33,112 nt of DNA from NCBI GenBank assembly GCA_001661515.1, contig LUVW01000006.1:62412-95523 (forward strand), in the 5' to 3' direction. Position 1 is the stretch's first letter. Each line of letters starts with the position of its first letter. This DNA is from Capniomyces stellatus (taxonomy: Eukaryota; Kickxellomycota; Harpellomycetes; Harpellales; Legeriomycetaceae). Positions 1-9,773 of the stretch are shown here, one piece after another. The position numbers and the translations under genes were made by a program. Below the pieces are notes generated by a model, which saw nothing but the letters and a program-made list of their open reading frames with translations, made no database searches and had not been told where the DNA came from.

Positions 1-109
1 CATTGATCCGTTTATTTTTGTTTTGTTTTCCCCACCCCACTTTGATTTAGTTCAGTGGAAGTGAACAGGTTTTCTTTGTTATTTCGAATTAATTTATTTG
101 CATATCGAG

Positions 110-193
110 TTTACTTTACTTTACTTTACTTTACTTTACTTTACTTTACTTTACTTTACTTTACTTTACTTTTCCTTACTTTTCTTTACTTTC
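110..193. repeat. (TTTAC)n microsatellite
   Basis: A near-perfect run of the pentamer TTTAC, about 13 copies, decays at its 3' side into TTTCC/TTTCT variants. It directly abuts the open frame of the reverse-transcriptase remnant, so it lies at or near that element's truncation point. Confidence 0.95.
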
Positions 194-201
194 CTATTTG
201 A

Positions 202-900
202 AGCTTTACAAAACACAACCCGATCATTTCTTCAAAATACCCACATTGTGGACAGGAGACGCCAGAAACAATTGAGCATCTCCTACTAGATTGCAGCAGA
301 TGGACAGTAATACGTGCAGATAAAATGGAGCCCTACATTAGCCATTACAAAAACGAGCTAAAAGAGCCAAAAAGAAACCCAAATTCGAACACTCTAATCT
401 CACAGAGATTGGTGGGCAAGCTCCTGGGAGAGGAGTTAAAACAACCAACCACCAAGATTCTCAAGAATTCTTACGACTTTAGTGTCAAAGCAGTGCTGGA
501 AACAGCGTCGTTTTTGGAGGCCATCCACAAACCCCGCTACTTGATCCTGTCCAGGCTTAAAGTAGCACCAATCTCCCTGAACCAATGCCCATCGGGTACG
601 GACGATATAATTGATCAAAGAGGGTGTTGGCTAATAGAGTCATTTATTAACTATGGTGGTGAAGAAGAAACTGATGCTGGCAGCAATGGAACTAAAAAGA
701 AAAATAACGAAGAGAATGTGGATGAAGATAGCAGTGGCCAGTATGGTGAGGTTGGTATTTATGAGGACTACGGTGCTATAGATAACAACAACAAAGAGCC
801 TAGTAGTGAAAAGGGTGTGGATGAAGAGAGTGTTTTGAAGAGAGCGCCAAAGAAAGTGGGCAAGTGGGGTGGGGGTCTATCGATAAAGAGATTTCTTTAG
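202..900 (+). pseudogene. Reverse transcriptase C-terminal remnant (non-LTR retrotransposon)
   Basis: An open frame follows a stop at 199-201 and runs to a TAG at 900. Its first 35 codons (241-315) read PHCGQETPETIEHLLLDC then SRW, the zinc-knuckle-like tail seen after the reverse transcriptase of many LINE-type elements (C-x2-C ... H-x4-C, then W). The position expected for the first cysteine is a tyrosine (TAC, 238-240), a one-base change from TGC. No polymerase, endonuclease or RNase H motifs lie upstream; the frame ends in the TTTAC array, so this is a 5'-truncated copy. The rest is a moderately basic region followed by an acidic, Ser/Asn-rich tail (about 660-830). The ATG at 325 lies inside the motif and is not a natural start. 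I infer a dead element, though the long open frame suggests recent decay or a host gene joined to it. Confidence 0.6.
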
Positions 901-3289
901 AGGAAATCCATACTGGGGAAAGTGATGGGAAAAATCCAAGTCGCTGAAAAGCGTTCTATAAACATAAGCTACGCCGGAGAAATAAATATGAGTAAATACC
1001 CTGGCTTTGCTAATTAAACAGGTGTGAACAATACTACCAGCCAAAGTGGTGATATCCACGAACAGTCTGAAAAAAACTGTTTCTGTTCCTTTGAATATTG
1101 CCAATAAAGCCCTGGACCCGGAGGGTCACAGCCAAAGAACATTGTTAGCACAATAATTGCATCTTTGGCTTGATTTTTTGTCTTTTAACTGTCTGTTGCT
1201 GTATTTAACTTTGTATTGTAAAAAAAATAGGATCATATGACTGCCTTTTAATATTAAATTGGCCGAACTAACTCGGAAAAATTGTTGTTTTTCTAGTTTA
1301 TCAATAACAGTGGTGGCGTATAGCCGGCCAGTAATAACCTTGCACAGCTCTGATAGATATTCCATTTGTAATAGATAACCGCGCTTTGCATTGGCAAAAG
1401 TAAAAAAAAAAATTATTACTCGATAATTGTTATCAAGCAAACGGAAATCCTGAAACAGATGGAGCGATTTTCGGGTGTATGCAATATTTTAGTCTAATCT
1501 GTTTGATGTTGACATGGTAATGGTTGGCTTTAAAAGGATACACTGTGTCTACTTGGTTTTTACTCCCCGTATCACGTTATGTTTGGGCGGTTTGTTCGAT
1601 ATTCACATAGCCTGATAATATATGCGTGCACATATATACGAGAATAAGGCTGGTTTTTACGCTTCAGAGCTAAATATAGCTTAACTGGCGTGTATTTGAT
1701 ATGTTATTCGTAACTACACCTCTAAAAGTCCATGACTAATGCTCTTCTTGTTTCTTTTTTACATAATATACATTGCCATACGCACAAATACAAACGACTT
1801 TACGCCAATTCATTTGCTAAAAGCAGCACTATTTTATCAGCAATATAATTGGTTTATAGTCAGGCCAAACAAAAGCTCGCTCCGAAGCAATTAAAATGCA
1901 CTAAAAAGAATGTTCTTTCTCAGTTAAAGTGCATGGATAAATGTATTTCTGGATAAGGTCTTCCATCTATGTATCAATTCAAAGTCCTTCTTTTCATCAT
2001 ACACATTCAAAATAGGTTCAATGTGTAAAAAAAAACCTGGCTGGGAATTTATAAACTGATGGCATTGATGACATAGCTCAAAACAGTGCCAAATACTCGC
2101 ATCACATCGCATTTTCACGTATATTGATTACACCAACTACATCAGCCGATTCTAGACCTTATGAATAGCGTAAACCTCATGTGGTTGCTAGCTTTAATAT
2201 CGACATATTTGGCATCCTGAGAATTGTCTAATTGGTTTTGTATCCTGTTGCTACTTTTTGTTTATTTCAGCATGTTTGTCATTGGTCTGGAAAAGTCTAT
2301 TGTTGACACTTTCGCTCCGAGTTATGATTGTCGAGTATAACAATCACTTCTATTTGCCAATTTACTTTAATGAGAGAGGATTGTGTAATCATTGAATTGT
2401 TAACAATTAGCAAATCCCCTTCCAGAGCTGCTTTAAGATTGGTATAGATTTTAACGCAAATTACTGCTTGGATTTGGTCTTTTTTTAACAAATTCAACGC
2501 TGCTAAATTATAATATACTCTGCAATTCTTTTAGCAAACCATGGCTGATTATATATTACCACACAATTGCTAAGCGTCAAATTTCAAGCTTTTGTGTGAA
2601 AAGAGAGTCTATAATTGGGTGCTATCTTCTGCTTTGTTTGCTGCCTGAACATACAAAAAGCAAATTGGCCTATTGTGCCTGTTTACTTCACAGACTTCAG
2701 CTTAATTAGTTTATCGAAATTTTGGAAGGGTGTTGGAAGCTCCTTTTCCCATTAAAATTGCGACAATTGGCTTTTACCGAATCATCCTTTGTGAAAAATC
2801 AGCTTCCTATTATAATCACTAAAATCCTTCTTTAAAAATAAACGCTGGTGTTGGGTACTGGATTTCTTTTTCCCTTATCATTTCGTGAAAACATAAAAAG
2901 CGACCAAACAAAACCACACTTATTTTTATTCGACAAAACCGAGTATTGATTAATTGTTAATTTTTTGTTATTACTGCAACTCAATAGGTTTTTTTTTAAA
3001 GCATTTAAAAGTTTGCCATAAATCTCTAAAGCTATGGTATACACCAGTTAGTATCTTTCTTTACTAACTAATTTGTATAAAACCAACACAATCCCCCCCA
3101 TCACCTATTTTCTACCCACAAAGCATTTCTATTAATTTTCGGAGTGGCTTTAAGCATTTTAACTCTAGTTCCATACAAAGAAAAAGGAAGAAAAAAAAAA
3201 CTCGCTCAGTATTACAGTCATATTACGGCAGTCTGCTTATATTCACACAAAAACAAAAGCAACTCTATACATATTACTTGGAAAATAAA
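901..3289. other. Gene-poor AT-rich spacer
   Basis: No open frame here has a convincing start, domain or codon pattern; the short frames present are leucine/phenylalanine- or lysine-rich readings of AT-rich DNA. The first part may be the 3' region of the retroelement (an A-run lies at about 1402). A TTATAT stretch at about 3236 sits about 50 bases before the next gene. Confidence 0.5.
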
Positions 3290-3658
3290 ATGAGGCTATC
3301 AGCAATTTCAACACTTCTAGTTGCAAGTTTAAACCTTTCATCGACCTACGCCCACGACTGCCCAGCCGTAGAGCTTTCGTGTGTAAATAGGAGTCAGATA
3401 GCATCCTGTGACCATGGTACCTGGAAAACCGAAAATTGCCCACCCGGCGATTATTGCATGACCATGTCTCCAGTTATGATTCACTGCATGAAGGATCCGG
3501 GGGGCTCCACTCCTTCCTCAACCACTAATGGGACTACTGACACCCAGGACACGGGCAGTGACCATAACCACAGCAGCTCAGGCTCTACTATAGCTTTCAA
3601 CTCTGTTTTGTTTGTAAACTCTGTAATTCTTTTTTCTGCATTGAACTTTATTTTATAA
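3290..3658 (+). CDS. Secreted CBM19-like chitin-binding-type protein, GPI-anchor candidate (paralogue 1)
   Basis: 122 residues in one exon, starting at the ATG at 3290; an in-frame TTG upstream would spoil the signal peptide. Residues 1-21 form a signal peptide ending STYA. A single compact module follows with six cysteines spaced C-x6-C-x8-C-x9-C-x5-C-x9-C, including SQIASC, a central tryptophan (HGTWKTENC) and the ending CMTMSPVMIHCMK. The pattern of Cys, Trp and Gly-x-x-Cys matches the CBM19 chitin-binding family found at the end of yeast chitinase. The remainder is Ser/Thr/Gly-rich with a short DHNH patch, and the last ~20 residues are hydrophobic with no charged end, as expected for GPI attachment near SSSG. 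It is the first of three paralogues on the same strand. Chitin binding is inferred from family resemblance. Confidence 0.85.
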   Translation: MRLSAISTLLVASLNLSSTYAHDCPAVELSCVNRSQIASCDHGTWKTENCPPGDYCMTMSPVMIHCMKDPGGSTPSSTTNGTTDTQDTGSDHNHSSSGSTIAFNSVLFVNSVILFSALNFIL

Positions 3659-4160
3659 TTTGATTAACTTTTACACCATCCCCAATTGAGGCTTAGCTTC
3701 TGCTCAATCGAACATTTGCAAATATAGAATGCAAATACAATATTTCCCCACTTTTTTTTCAAGAGTTTTGGCCGTTCCGTATTTGAATCTGCCGAGTGGG
3801 TTTACCCTGTTTTGTACATGTTACCAGTTGCTATATCAGAAAACTCAGCAATTTAGCACACGGGCTTAAAACGTGTGGAGCTCGTTGCATGTGCCTTTTC
3901 TTTGCTTTTTAAAGTGTGCAAATTCAGAAGATTCAGCTTAATAACAAGGTTCGGCTCTTTCAAGGACCAAAGATTGATATGTTATTTTTACAGGTTTAAA
4001 GCCCTAGCATAACCTTGTTTTGAACCATCACTTTTTTTCAAAAAAAAGAAACAAACAAACAAACTAAAACACGCACCCTCGCATGTTTATTATGGAAAAT
4101 TCTCAACAGGCCTTACCTAACTATCACATCTAGCCACATGTGATCGCTATTTCTACCTGC
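3659..4160. other. Intergenic spacer
   Basis: AT-rich DNA holding the 3' ends of two facing genes. No further gene or recognisable site was seen. Confidence 0.4.
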
Positions 4161-4313
4161 TTAAGAGGCAGCAATGTAACCACCATTTACTGGTACATCC
4201 GTATCTCCGCTCGTTGGCTTCATAGGCGCAAAGCCATTAATACAGCCGCCATCAACAAAACTAACTACTGAAAGTAAAATAATGGCAAACAAATTCGCAT
4301 TCCTTTTATCCAT
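4161..4313 (-). CDS. Small secreted protein candidate (50 residues)
   Basis: Reverse-strand ATG at 4313 to TAA at 4161. The reading begins MDKRNANLF, then has a hydrophobic core AIILLSVVSFVDG that looks like a signal peptide. The short mature part has one cysteine, is polar and glycine-rich, and ends GYIAAS. No family is recognised. It lies between CBM19-like paralogues 1 and 2 on the opposite strand. A forward-strand frame of 82 residues (4282-4530) overlaps its 5' part but lacks any recognisable organisation. The reverse reading is preferred because of its signal peptide, but so short a frame can arise by chance. Confidence 0.4.
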   Translation of the reverse strand: MDKRNANLFAIILLSVVSFVDGGCINGFAPMKPTSGDTDVPVNGGYIAAS

Positions 4314-5771
4314 ACCGACAAAGCTGGTTTATTCTGACTGCTACCCAAAAGCTTGGTCTCACGAGCTTCGGATCCTTAGTATCTTTAAATGTTATTTAGC
4401 CCCATTGGCATATATTAAATTTTCTATGTTTATAAATGATTCGCCATATGCCAGTAGTTTAGCTTTAAAACCCGCCAGGAATAGCATCGGGGTAACCGTA
4501 TATAATTTAAAAGATACAAATATTTACTAAGCGGTATACGGTCATCAAATCGAAATTTTGGGCGGTCCTTATCGATCGGGGTAGTTTAAAATCACATATA
4601 TATATATGAATTTATAACTATTACCATCTGTGAATATACATTCAAAATGTAATCCCGGATATCAGTTAGCCAGTATATAAATTGAGGTCTGGTTTTGGTT
4701 GGAGATAACCGTGTAGATTGGGATTGCTATATCTTTTGTATTTATACTTGACCACCTTTTATTAGAAAGTGTGTTTGAAATACTCGTAGGTGTGATCTGG
4801 AATCAATTACAGTCTACTGCCATAGCTACTGATGCAGAGAAATGATAATACAATAATTGGACTGGTTTTAAATTCAAGTATTGAAGTAAAAAACTCGAGC
4901 CTATATTCGCAATAAATATGAAACTGGCGTAAAAGTAAACCAGCAAGCTTTATTTACAAACGCTACATCCAATGATACATAAACTATTCTCTAATTTGTG
5001 CGTATAAACGACTTTATAGCGGTATTTTCTCCAATTCAAACACGCTTTCGTCTGGAAATTTTAACAGTCTAGTCGACCTTTCAAACATAAACATGTTGAC
5101 TCATCTCTGAAACCTCTCTTATGCAGCTCATTGGTCTGCATCGGCTTTCATAAAACAGACTAATGTCTTCTATTATATACCGCAATCAGACTCGACAATT
5201 CAATCGTCGAGCGTTGACAAAATGTAACTAATAAATGCGGAGAAAGTCTATATTTATCAATATAATTTCATTCAGCAAGTGTTTGATTATTGAGATTTTC
5301 CAGCATTTAAATCAAACACCACGTAAAACCTACTTTATCAGCAACGTATACTTCCTGTGGTTTATAAAAATAGTCACCAAAACCAATTCCAAATATACTG
5401 GGGTATCCTTGGTATTCATTGGTATGTTTAAAATTACCCTTTATTTACATTAAGGTTAACACTTGAAACAGTTAACATCGACTGGCATATCAATGAGTGG
5501 TATCTACTAAAGACCTGGTAGTCCATAGCCGGAAATCTGTCAAAATATATACCCGCGTTATGCTCAACAACTGAATTTTAAAAACTGCAGAGCTTTAAAC
5601 CCTATTATCCATATAAGTATCCACGTAAGCGCAGATAGATACCTTTTATTGTTTTAAATCAGAAATATCTTTTGATTGTTTATTCCACTGGCAAAATTAT
5701 ATACGAAGGAAACTAAATTAAAGCTAAATAACACGATATCAGCATAAGAACCAAATTATCAGTGAACCAAT
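4314..5771. other. Intergenic spacer upstream of paralogue 2
   Basis: No supportable gene. A (TA)n stretch lies at 4597-4609. AAATTATATACG at about 5694-5705 is a TATA-like element some 70 bases before the next start codon. Confidence 0.4.
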
Positions 5772-6326
5772 ATGAGGAAATCAAGCATAATCGCAGTTTT
5801 AGCTTCAGCACATCTGGCAAGCGCAGGGAAATGCCCTTCTAAAGCAATAACGTGTGTTAATGATAGCAACATAGCAATGTGTGAAAACGGGTCTTGGTCA
5901 ACAGAAGCGTGTGGCGATGGAAATATATGCATGACAATGTCTCCGAGCATGATTCACTGCATGAAACGACCTAATAAGCGTGGGGCTGAAATTAACGATG
6001 CAAACCGAAACGAAGCTGGGAACCCATCTAAAACTACCACTCTAACAGTAAACACCCCGTCTGATTTATCCAGGAATAAGGTGTCTGGTGAATACAAAAA
6101 TGACAATGTGCAACTAAATGCTAAACAAGCAGGTATATCAGATGGAATAGGCGCATCCGGCGACATTATTGGCAGCGAGCCTGTATCTAGAGATGCTCCT
6201 GTAGGTAGATCCGGGCCAGACCAAGGCTTAAACCATAACTCTGACAGCTCAGCATTTTTAATAGAATTCAACGCGGGGCTGTATCTACTCCCAGCTCTAC
6301 TGGGTTTATTCTATACTATTTTTTAG
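5772..6326 (+). CDS. Secreted CBM19-like chitin-binding-type protein, GPI-anchor candidate (paralogue 2)
   Basis: 184 residues in one exon from the ATG at 5772. The signal peptide (residues 1-19, cleavage likely after HLASAG) runs almost straight into the six-cysteine module, whose spacing C-x6-C-x8-C-x9-C-x5-C-x9-C is identical to that of paralogue 1. Shared words are CVN, NIAMCENGSW and CMTMSPSMIHCMK. After the module comes about 90 residues of Asn/Ser/Asp/Gly-rich, probably disordered sequence, then a hydrophobic C-terminus (from about SDSSAFLIEF to the end, YTIF) typical of a GPI signal. Relative to paralogue 1 only the linker has grown, which suggests duplication followed by linker drift. 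Likely at the cell surface; the chitin ligand is inferred from the CBM19-like pattern. Confidence 0.85.
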   Translation: MRKSSIIAVLASAHLASAGKCPSKAITCVNDSNIAMCENGSWSTEACGDGNICMTMSPSMIHCMKRPNKRGAEINDANRNEAGNPSKTTTLTVNTPSDLSRNKVSGEYKNDNVQLNAKQAGISDGIGASGDIIGSEPVSRDAPVGRSGPDQGLNHNSDSSAFLIEFNAGLYLLPALLGLFYTIF

Positions 6327-7447
6327 ATATCTCATAAACGTGTACATCAAAGTTTCATAAAAAGCACCAATTAGTTTTTCTTTTATTAGAAAACAGCTTT
6401 CGACTACCTTTTCAGTTCCTTTCCAGTTTTTTTTCAACTCCTTTTCAGCTCCTTTTCAATGCTTGAGTAATCCCAAAGCGAATAAAAGACACTAGACTAT
6501 GAACTATTGGCTCAAACCCATACTCGGCGTATCTCGTACAATAAAATATGTATCCATATCCAAAAACAACAACGTAATAGATATAAAACCAGGAATGGTC
6601 CTCAAATCAAGTTAACACACCATATATCTGCTATTCAAGCATTTTATCTGCTTTCTTTTCATTATTCTTGTTATTCCCAACCAGATAAAATGCAATTATT
6701 TAGTAGTTTGACTCATAAAGTACGTTTCTGAAACTCGCAGTAAATGTATTGTAACCAGCACAGCAAGCATATATTGAGATTGTGTGTGTCAAGAGTATAT
6801 GGTGTCCGTAAAATCATTATTTATTAATTCCCTTTTATTGCTAGTGCTAACTAGTTTGTAACCAGCTATTTCTTGCTAGCGAAGCTTATTATAGCCCCAA
6901 TTTTCCCAAGTTGGTGCAAAAAAAAAAACCACCAAATATACCGGTTTCTTGTGTAAACAACGTCGCCTGTTCTAGGTGTAAAACAACTATATGTTTATTA
7001 AATATAACTTGAAATTCTTTAATGAGTCTAAACTCGTCTAATATTTTGTTCGGCAGTAAAGTAAATAAAGAAAAAACCAACCTTAACAATAAAAGAAGAA
7101 AAAAAAAACCAGGCTAGGAACAGTAAAATCAATAGTGTAGATTATATACACACAATTAATGTTTATTGACTATTTCAGGATACAAGCTGCTGATTAAAGG
7201 TAAAAAAAAAATTACAGTGTAAACAATGATACAATAGAGCTAGCAGGTTGTAATATTGAGTGTATAGCTGGAGAAGTAAAGGGGCAATGGCGGATTAAAT
7301 GCAAAGTTCTGCTCGACTATAAAAAGCAAGCACACAAAGACTGATGATTTTATAACTTGGTACATTGCCTTTACTGAAAGTCATTAGCCGAATACAATAG
7401 TTTAAGGATAAGTATACTTGCTAAAAGATACACGCCACACTTATTGC
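6327..7447. other. Intergenic spacer with CTCCTTTTCA-type repeat
   Basis: No gene was seen. At 6404-6460 a degenerate repeat of CC-TTTTCAG/CTCCTTTTCA occurs about five times just after paralogue 2, in its likely 3' untranslated region. The remainder is AT-rich. Confidence 0.4.
7318..7324 (+). promoter_or_regulatory. TATA-box candidate for paralogue 3
   Basis: TATAAAA within GACTATAAAAAGC, 124-130 bases upstream of the ATG at 7448. Assigned by sequence and position only. Confidence 0.4.
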
Positions 7448-8437
7448 ATGATGAAAGGAAACACCATTATTTCAGCTATAGCAACACTGCTTAGCTTTGT
7501 TGTCTGCAAAGCATGCACCGAGAATTCAACCACTTGCGTAGGCGAGGACCAGATTGCGTCTTGTGAAGGAGGGAATTGGACAACTGACTTGTGCGGGATA
7601 GGAAACTACTGCATGACAATGCAACAAGACGTTGTGCACTGCATGAAAAAACCCAAACCCAAAAGTGATATGCCTGCTCATGCCACACCCACGTTGTCAG
7701 AAGATCATAGCCATGAACACGATGGCAGAAATCAAATGAATCTATCCTTGGTGTCTGGAAACTCTGAACACCACTCGTCAGATGTTGCTGTGAACGATAA
7801 TAAGAATGTTCAGCCTGTAAATAATGCAGGAGAAAAGGTACTAGCTCGAGTTTTGCAAGATCACGTTGAGGGTAGTCATTCTTTGGGCCAGTTAGCTTTA
7901 GAAACCCCATCCACAATAGCTCTGAACGACCATTCTGACGAAATTTTGCCAATAGTACCAATGTACAGAGATAAAAGCGGCGCATATAACAAATACCCTG
8001 ATGGCTACGATCATGAACATGAACATGAGTATGAGCATGAGCATGAGAATAGCCACGAGAATAGCCATGAGCATAATAATAAGCATAATCATGAGCATGA
8101 ACATGGCCATAACCATGAAAATGAGCATGACGAGAACAGGAAGCCCAAAAAGGTTGGATCTCCTAAGAAATTGTTCAACACAGCAGGAGTAGAGCCCGCT
8201 ACTGCTACATTCAACACCAAAAATGAATCTGCCACACCCTTGTCTGACTTGAGCATCAAGACGCTGCAAGGAGATAAGACCAAAGCATCGGCTGCCATAA
8301 GGCCTTCCTCAGCAAGCTCAGAAACCAATAAAAGTAGCAAATTGACAGTTTATTCGACAGCTGTAGTCAACAGAATTGAACCAATACATGCCACGATACT
8401 CGTTATCATTGCCAACCTCCTTGGTTTGTTTGCATAA
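7448..8437 (+). CDS. Secreted CBM19-like protein with histidine-rich region, GPI-anchor candidate (paralogue 3)
   Basis: 329 residues in one exon from ATG 7448 (ATG 7451 is equally possible). A signal peptide (about 1-22) is followed by the same six-cysteine module with identical spacing: CVGEDQIASC, GGNWTTDLC, GIGNYCMTM and VVHCMKK. The long middle is Ser/Asn/Asp-rich. At about residues 187-230 it holds a run of His-Glu, His-Asn and Asn-Ser-His units with about 15 histidines, preceded nearer the module by a short SHEHD patch. The C-terminal ~20 residues (from about PIHATILVII) are hydrophobic and end in GLFA, fitting a GPI signal. The His/acidic stretch could bind Zn, Cu or Ni, but this is inference. 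It is the largest of the three paralogues, and the module itself has diverged most (MQQDVV for MSPxMI). Confidence 0.85.
   Translation: MMKGNTIISAIATLLSFVVCKACTENSTTCVGEDQIASCEGGNWTTDLCGIGNYCMTMQQDVVHCMKKPKPKSDMPAHATPTLSEDHSHEHDGRNQMNLSLVSGNSEHHSSDVAVNDNKNVQPVNNAGEKVLARVLQDHVEGSHSLGQLALETPSTIALNDHSDEILPIVPMYRDKSGAYNKYPDGYDHEHEHEYEHEHENSHENSHEHNNKHNHEHEHGHNHENEHDENRKPKKVGSPKKLFNTAGVEPATATFNTKNESATPLSDLSIKTLQGDKTKASAAIRPSSASSETNKSSKLTVYSTAVVNRIEPIHATILVIIANLLGLFA
8005..8136 (+). repeat. Coding CATGAG/CATGAA-type repeat (His-rich stretch)
   Basis: A degenerate hexamer repeat (CATGAG, CATGAA, AGCCATGAG, CATAAT) inside paralogue 3 encodes the His/Glu/Asn run. The shadow frames over it on both strands are Met/Ile/Leu repeats, showing that the repeat and not the other frames is the source of open reading there. 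Confidence 0.9.
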
Positions 8438-8798
8438 ATGATCCAATTTGGCGGGCAGTATAGCATTGTCGGTTTGAAAGTTTTACTCTATTTAGCTATG
8501 TCTTTAATAATTATATTTGATTCCAGCATCAAACGTATGTGTGTTGCATGTTTAAACAATACATTTATTTGTTAAAATCCGTCTTTAAAAACTACTAATA
8601 GCATCAAAAGTTAAAGTTGAAATACATTATAATATGCTGTAAAAAGCTGTGTTTGATTTATTGATACAGTCAATCCCAAGTAGTACTTGTAATGTCGGAT
8701 TTGAGTTTGAGTTTGAGTTTGAATTTTTTCTGTGGGTTGGATAACTTAATATTGCTGACATTTTAATTATGTATTTTCAAAATTTGCACCGGATAAAC
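8438..8798. other. Convergent intergenic region
   Basis: Spacer between paralogue 3 (+) and VPS68 (-). It has a (TTTGAG)n tract of about four units at 8700-8724. No gene seen. Confidence 0.4.
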
Positions 8799-9773
8799 CT
8801 ATGGTATAGTTATAGTAAACCAACAAAGCTTGATCTCTAGTAAATATTCCGTCGTTATACTGGCATAAGCGTGTATTTTTGGGTGTGGTATGGAAGGGTT
8901 TGTGACTCTACTACTGCAAAAAAAAGTTGAACTCCGAATTGCGGTCGTTTTTGTTGAATATCCAATGCGAGAACGTACTAAATCAACATAGCAAAAAAAA
9001 ACAATATAATATTTAGTTCCAACGTAGGCCTACAACCAATGCAAGAGCAATTCATAAAGCTGTGCTATGTACCGAGTCTACTCTGTATTTACCTTAGCAG
9101 AATGAAGAACGTCTGAGCAACACCAGAAATTCCGGTGTATATGTACATGTTGTCTACTCCTGTGTTCAAATACTTGACCGCCAGTATAGTCACCGAGCCC
9201 GCCAAACCGCCAGCAAGAAATGCTATTCCAAGAAACAGGAAAAGCCTTATTCTCCTTGTAGAGTTTGAGTCGTCATAGTCAAAGCTAGTTTCGTCGTTGA
9301 TCATATTAGGGTCGATTGATGTGATTCTATGTACAATGTATATAAATTTAGCAATGTGTTGGTTCGTGTTAGTAAAGCATGCCAGAATATAGATAAATCA
9401 AATGTGTTACATTAGCATCCCAAGAGTGCACAATAGCCCAGGTGCCCAGTCATCAAACCCAAGGGCAACAGGAAAATCAGGCGTATAGCTGCCAACAATA
9501 AAGCCATCAATGAAAATCCACCAGCCGATAGCAAACTAAGTAAATTACCCAAAAGCCAAAACGAAAAGTCAAAATGAAAAGTCAAAGCGAAAAGTCAAAA
9601 GTTCAGGTAATCAAGTGTTAAAAGCTCATGAGAGTTGTTTGAATTCAATAAAAAAAAAAAGGCTCGCTTACCAATGCTCCTGAGCAATACGAGCCACAAC
9701 CTGGGGCGTTATTTCTTAAACTTTCTAGCAAATTTGGGTGAATCCAGCTATGCAGAAACAAGCTTCGAGCCAT
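8799..9773 (-). CDS. VPS68: Vps68/TMEM50 family (UPF0220) membrane protein
   Basis: Spliced reverse-strand gene. Exon 1 is 9773-9672 (MARSLFLHSW ... YCSGAL), exon 2 is 9535-9411 (FAIGWWIFIDGFI ... LLCTLGML) and exon 3 is 9326-9093 (IITSIDPN ... RRIRLFLFLGIAFLAGGL ... YTGISGVAQTFFILL). Junction phases agree (0, 2, 2). GxxFAxGWWIFID, the short polar loop and the R-x-R-L-F-L-F-x-G-x-x-L-x-x-G motif with a further hydrophobic helix are hallmarks of the four-helix TMEM50/Vps68 family. Yeast Vps68 acts with Vps55 in late-endosome to vacuole transport. The last exon is uncertain: a pyrimidine-rich acceptor gives 8913-8799 (191 residues in total), while a nearer acceptor gives 9029-8978 (170 residues); both stay in frame. 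Intron 1 carries a GAAAAGTCAAA repeat (9558-9600). PAF1 lies divergently upstream. Confidence 0.85.

Noticed and set aside
4282..4530. Forward 82-residue frame with ATG
   Set aside because: No signal peptide, domain or repeat. Its 5' end overlaps a reverse-strand frame with a clear signal peptide.
7491..8340. Long reverse-strand and third-frame readings across paralogue 3
   Set aside because: They are Met/Ile/Leu repeats or Cys/His mixtures produced by the CATGAG repeat and the real forward gene.
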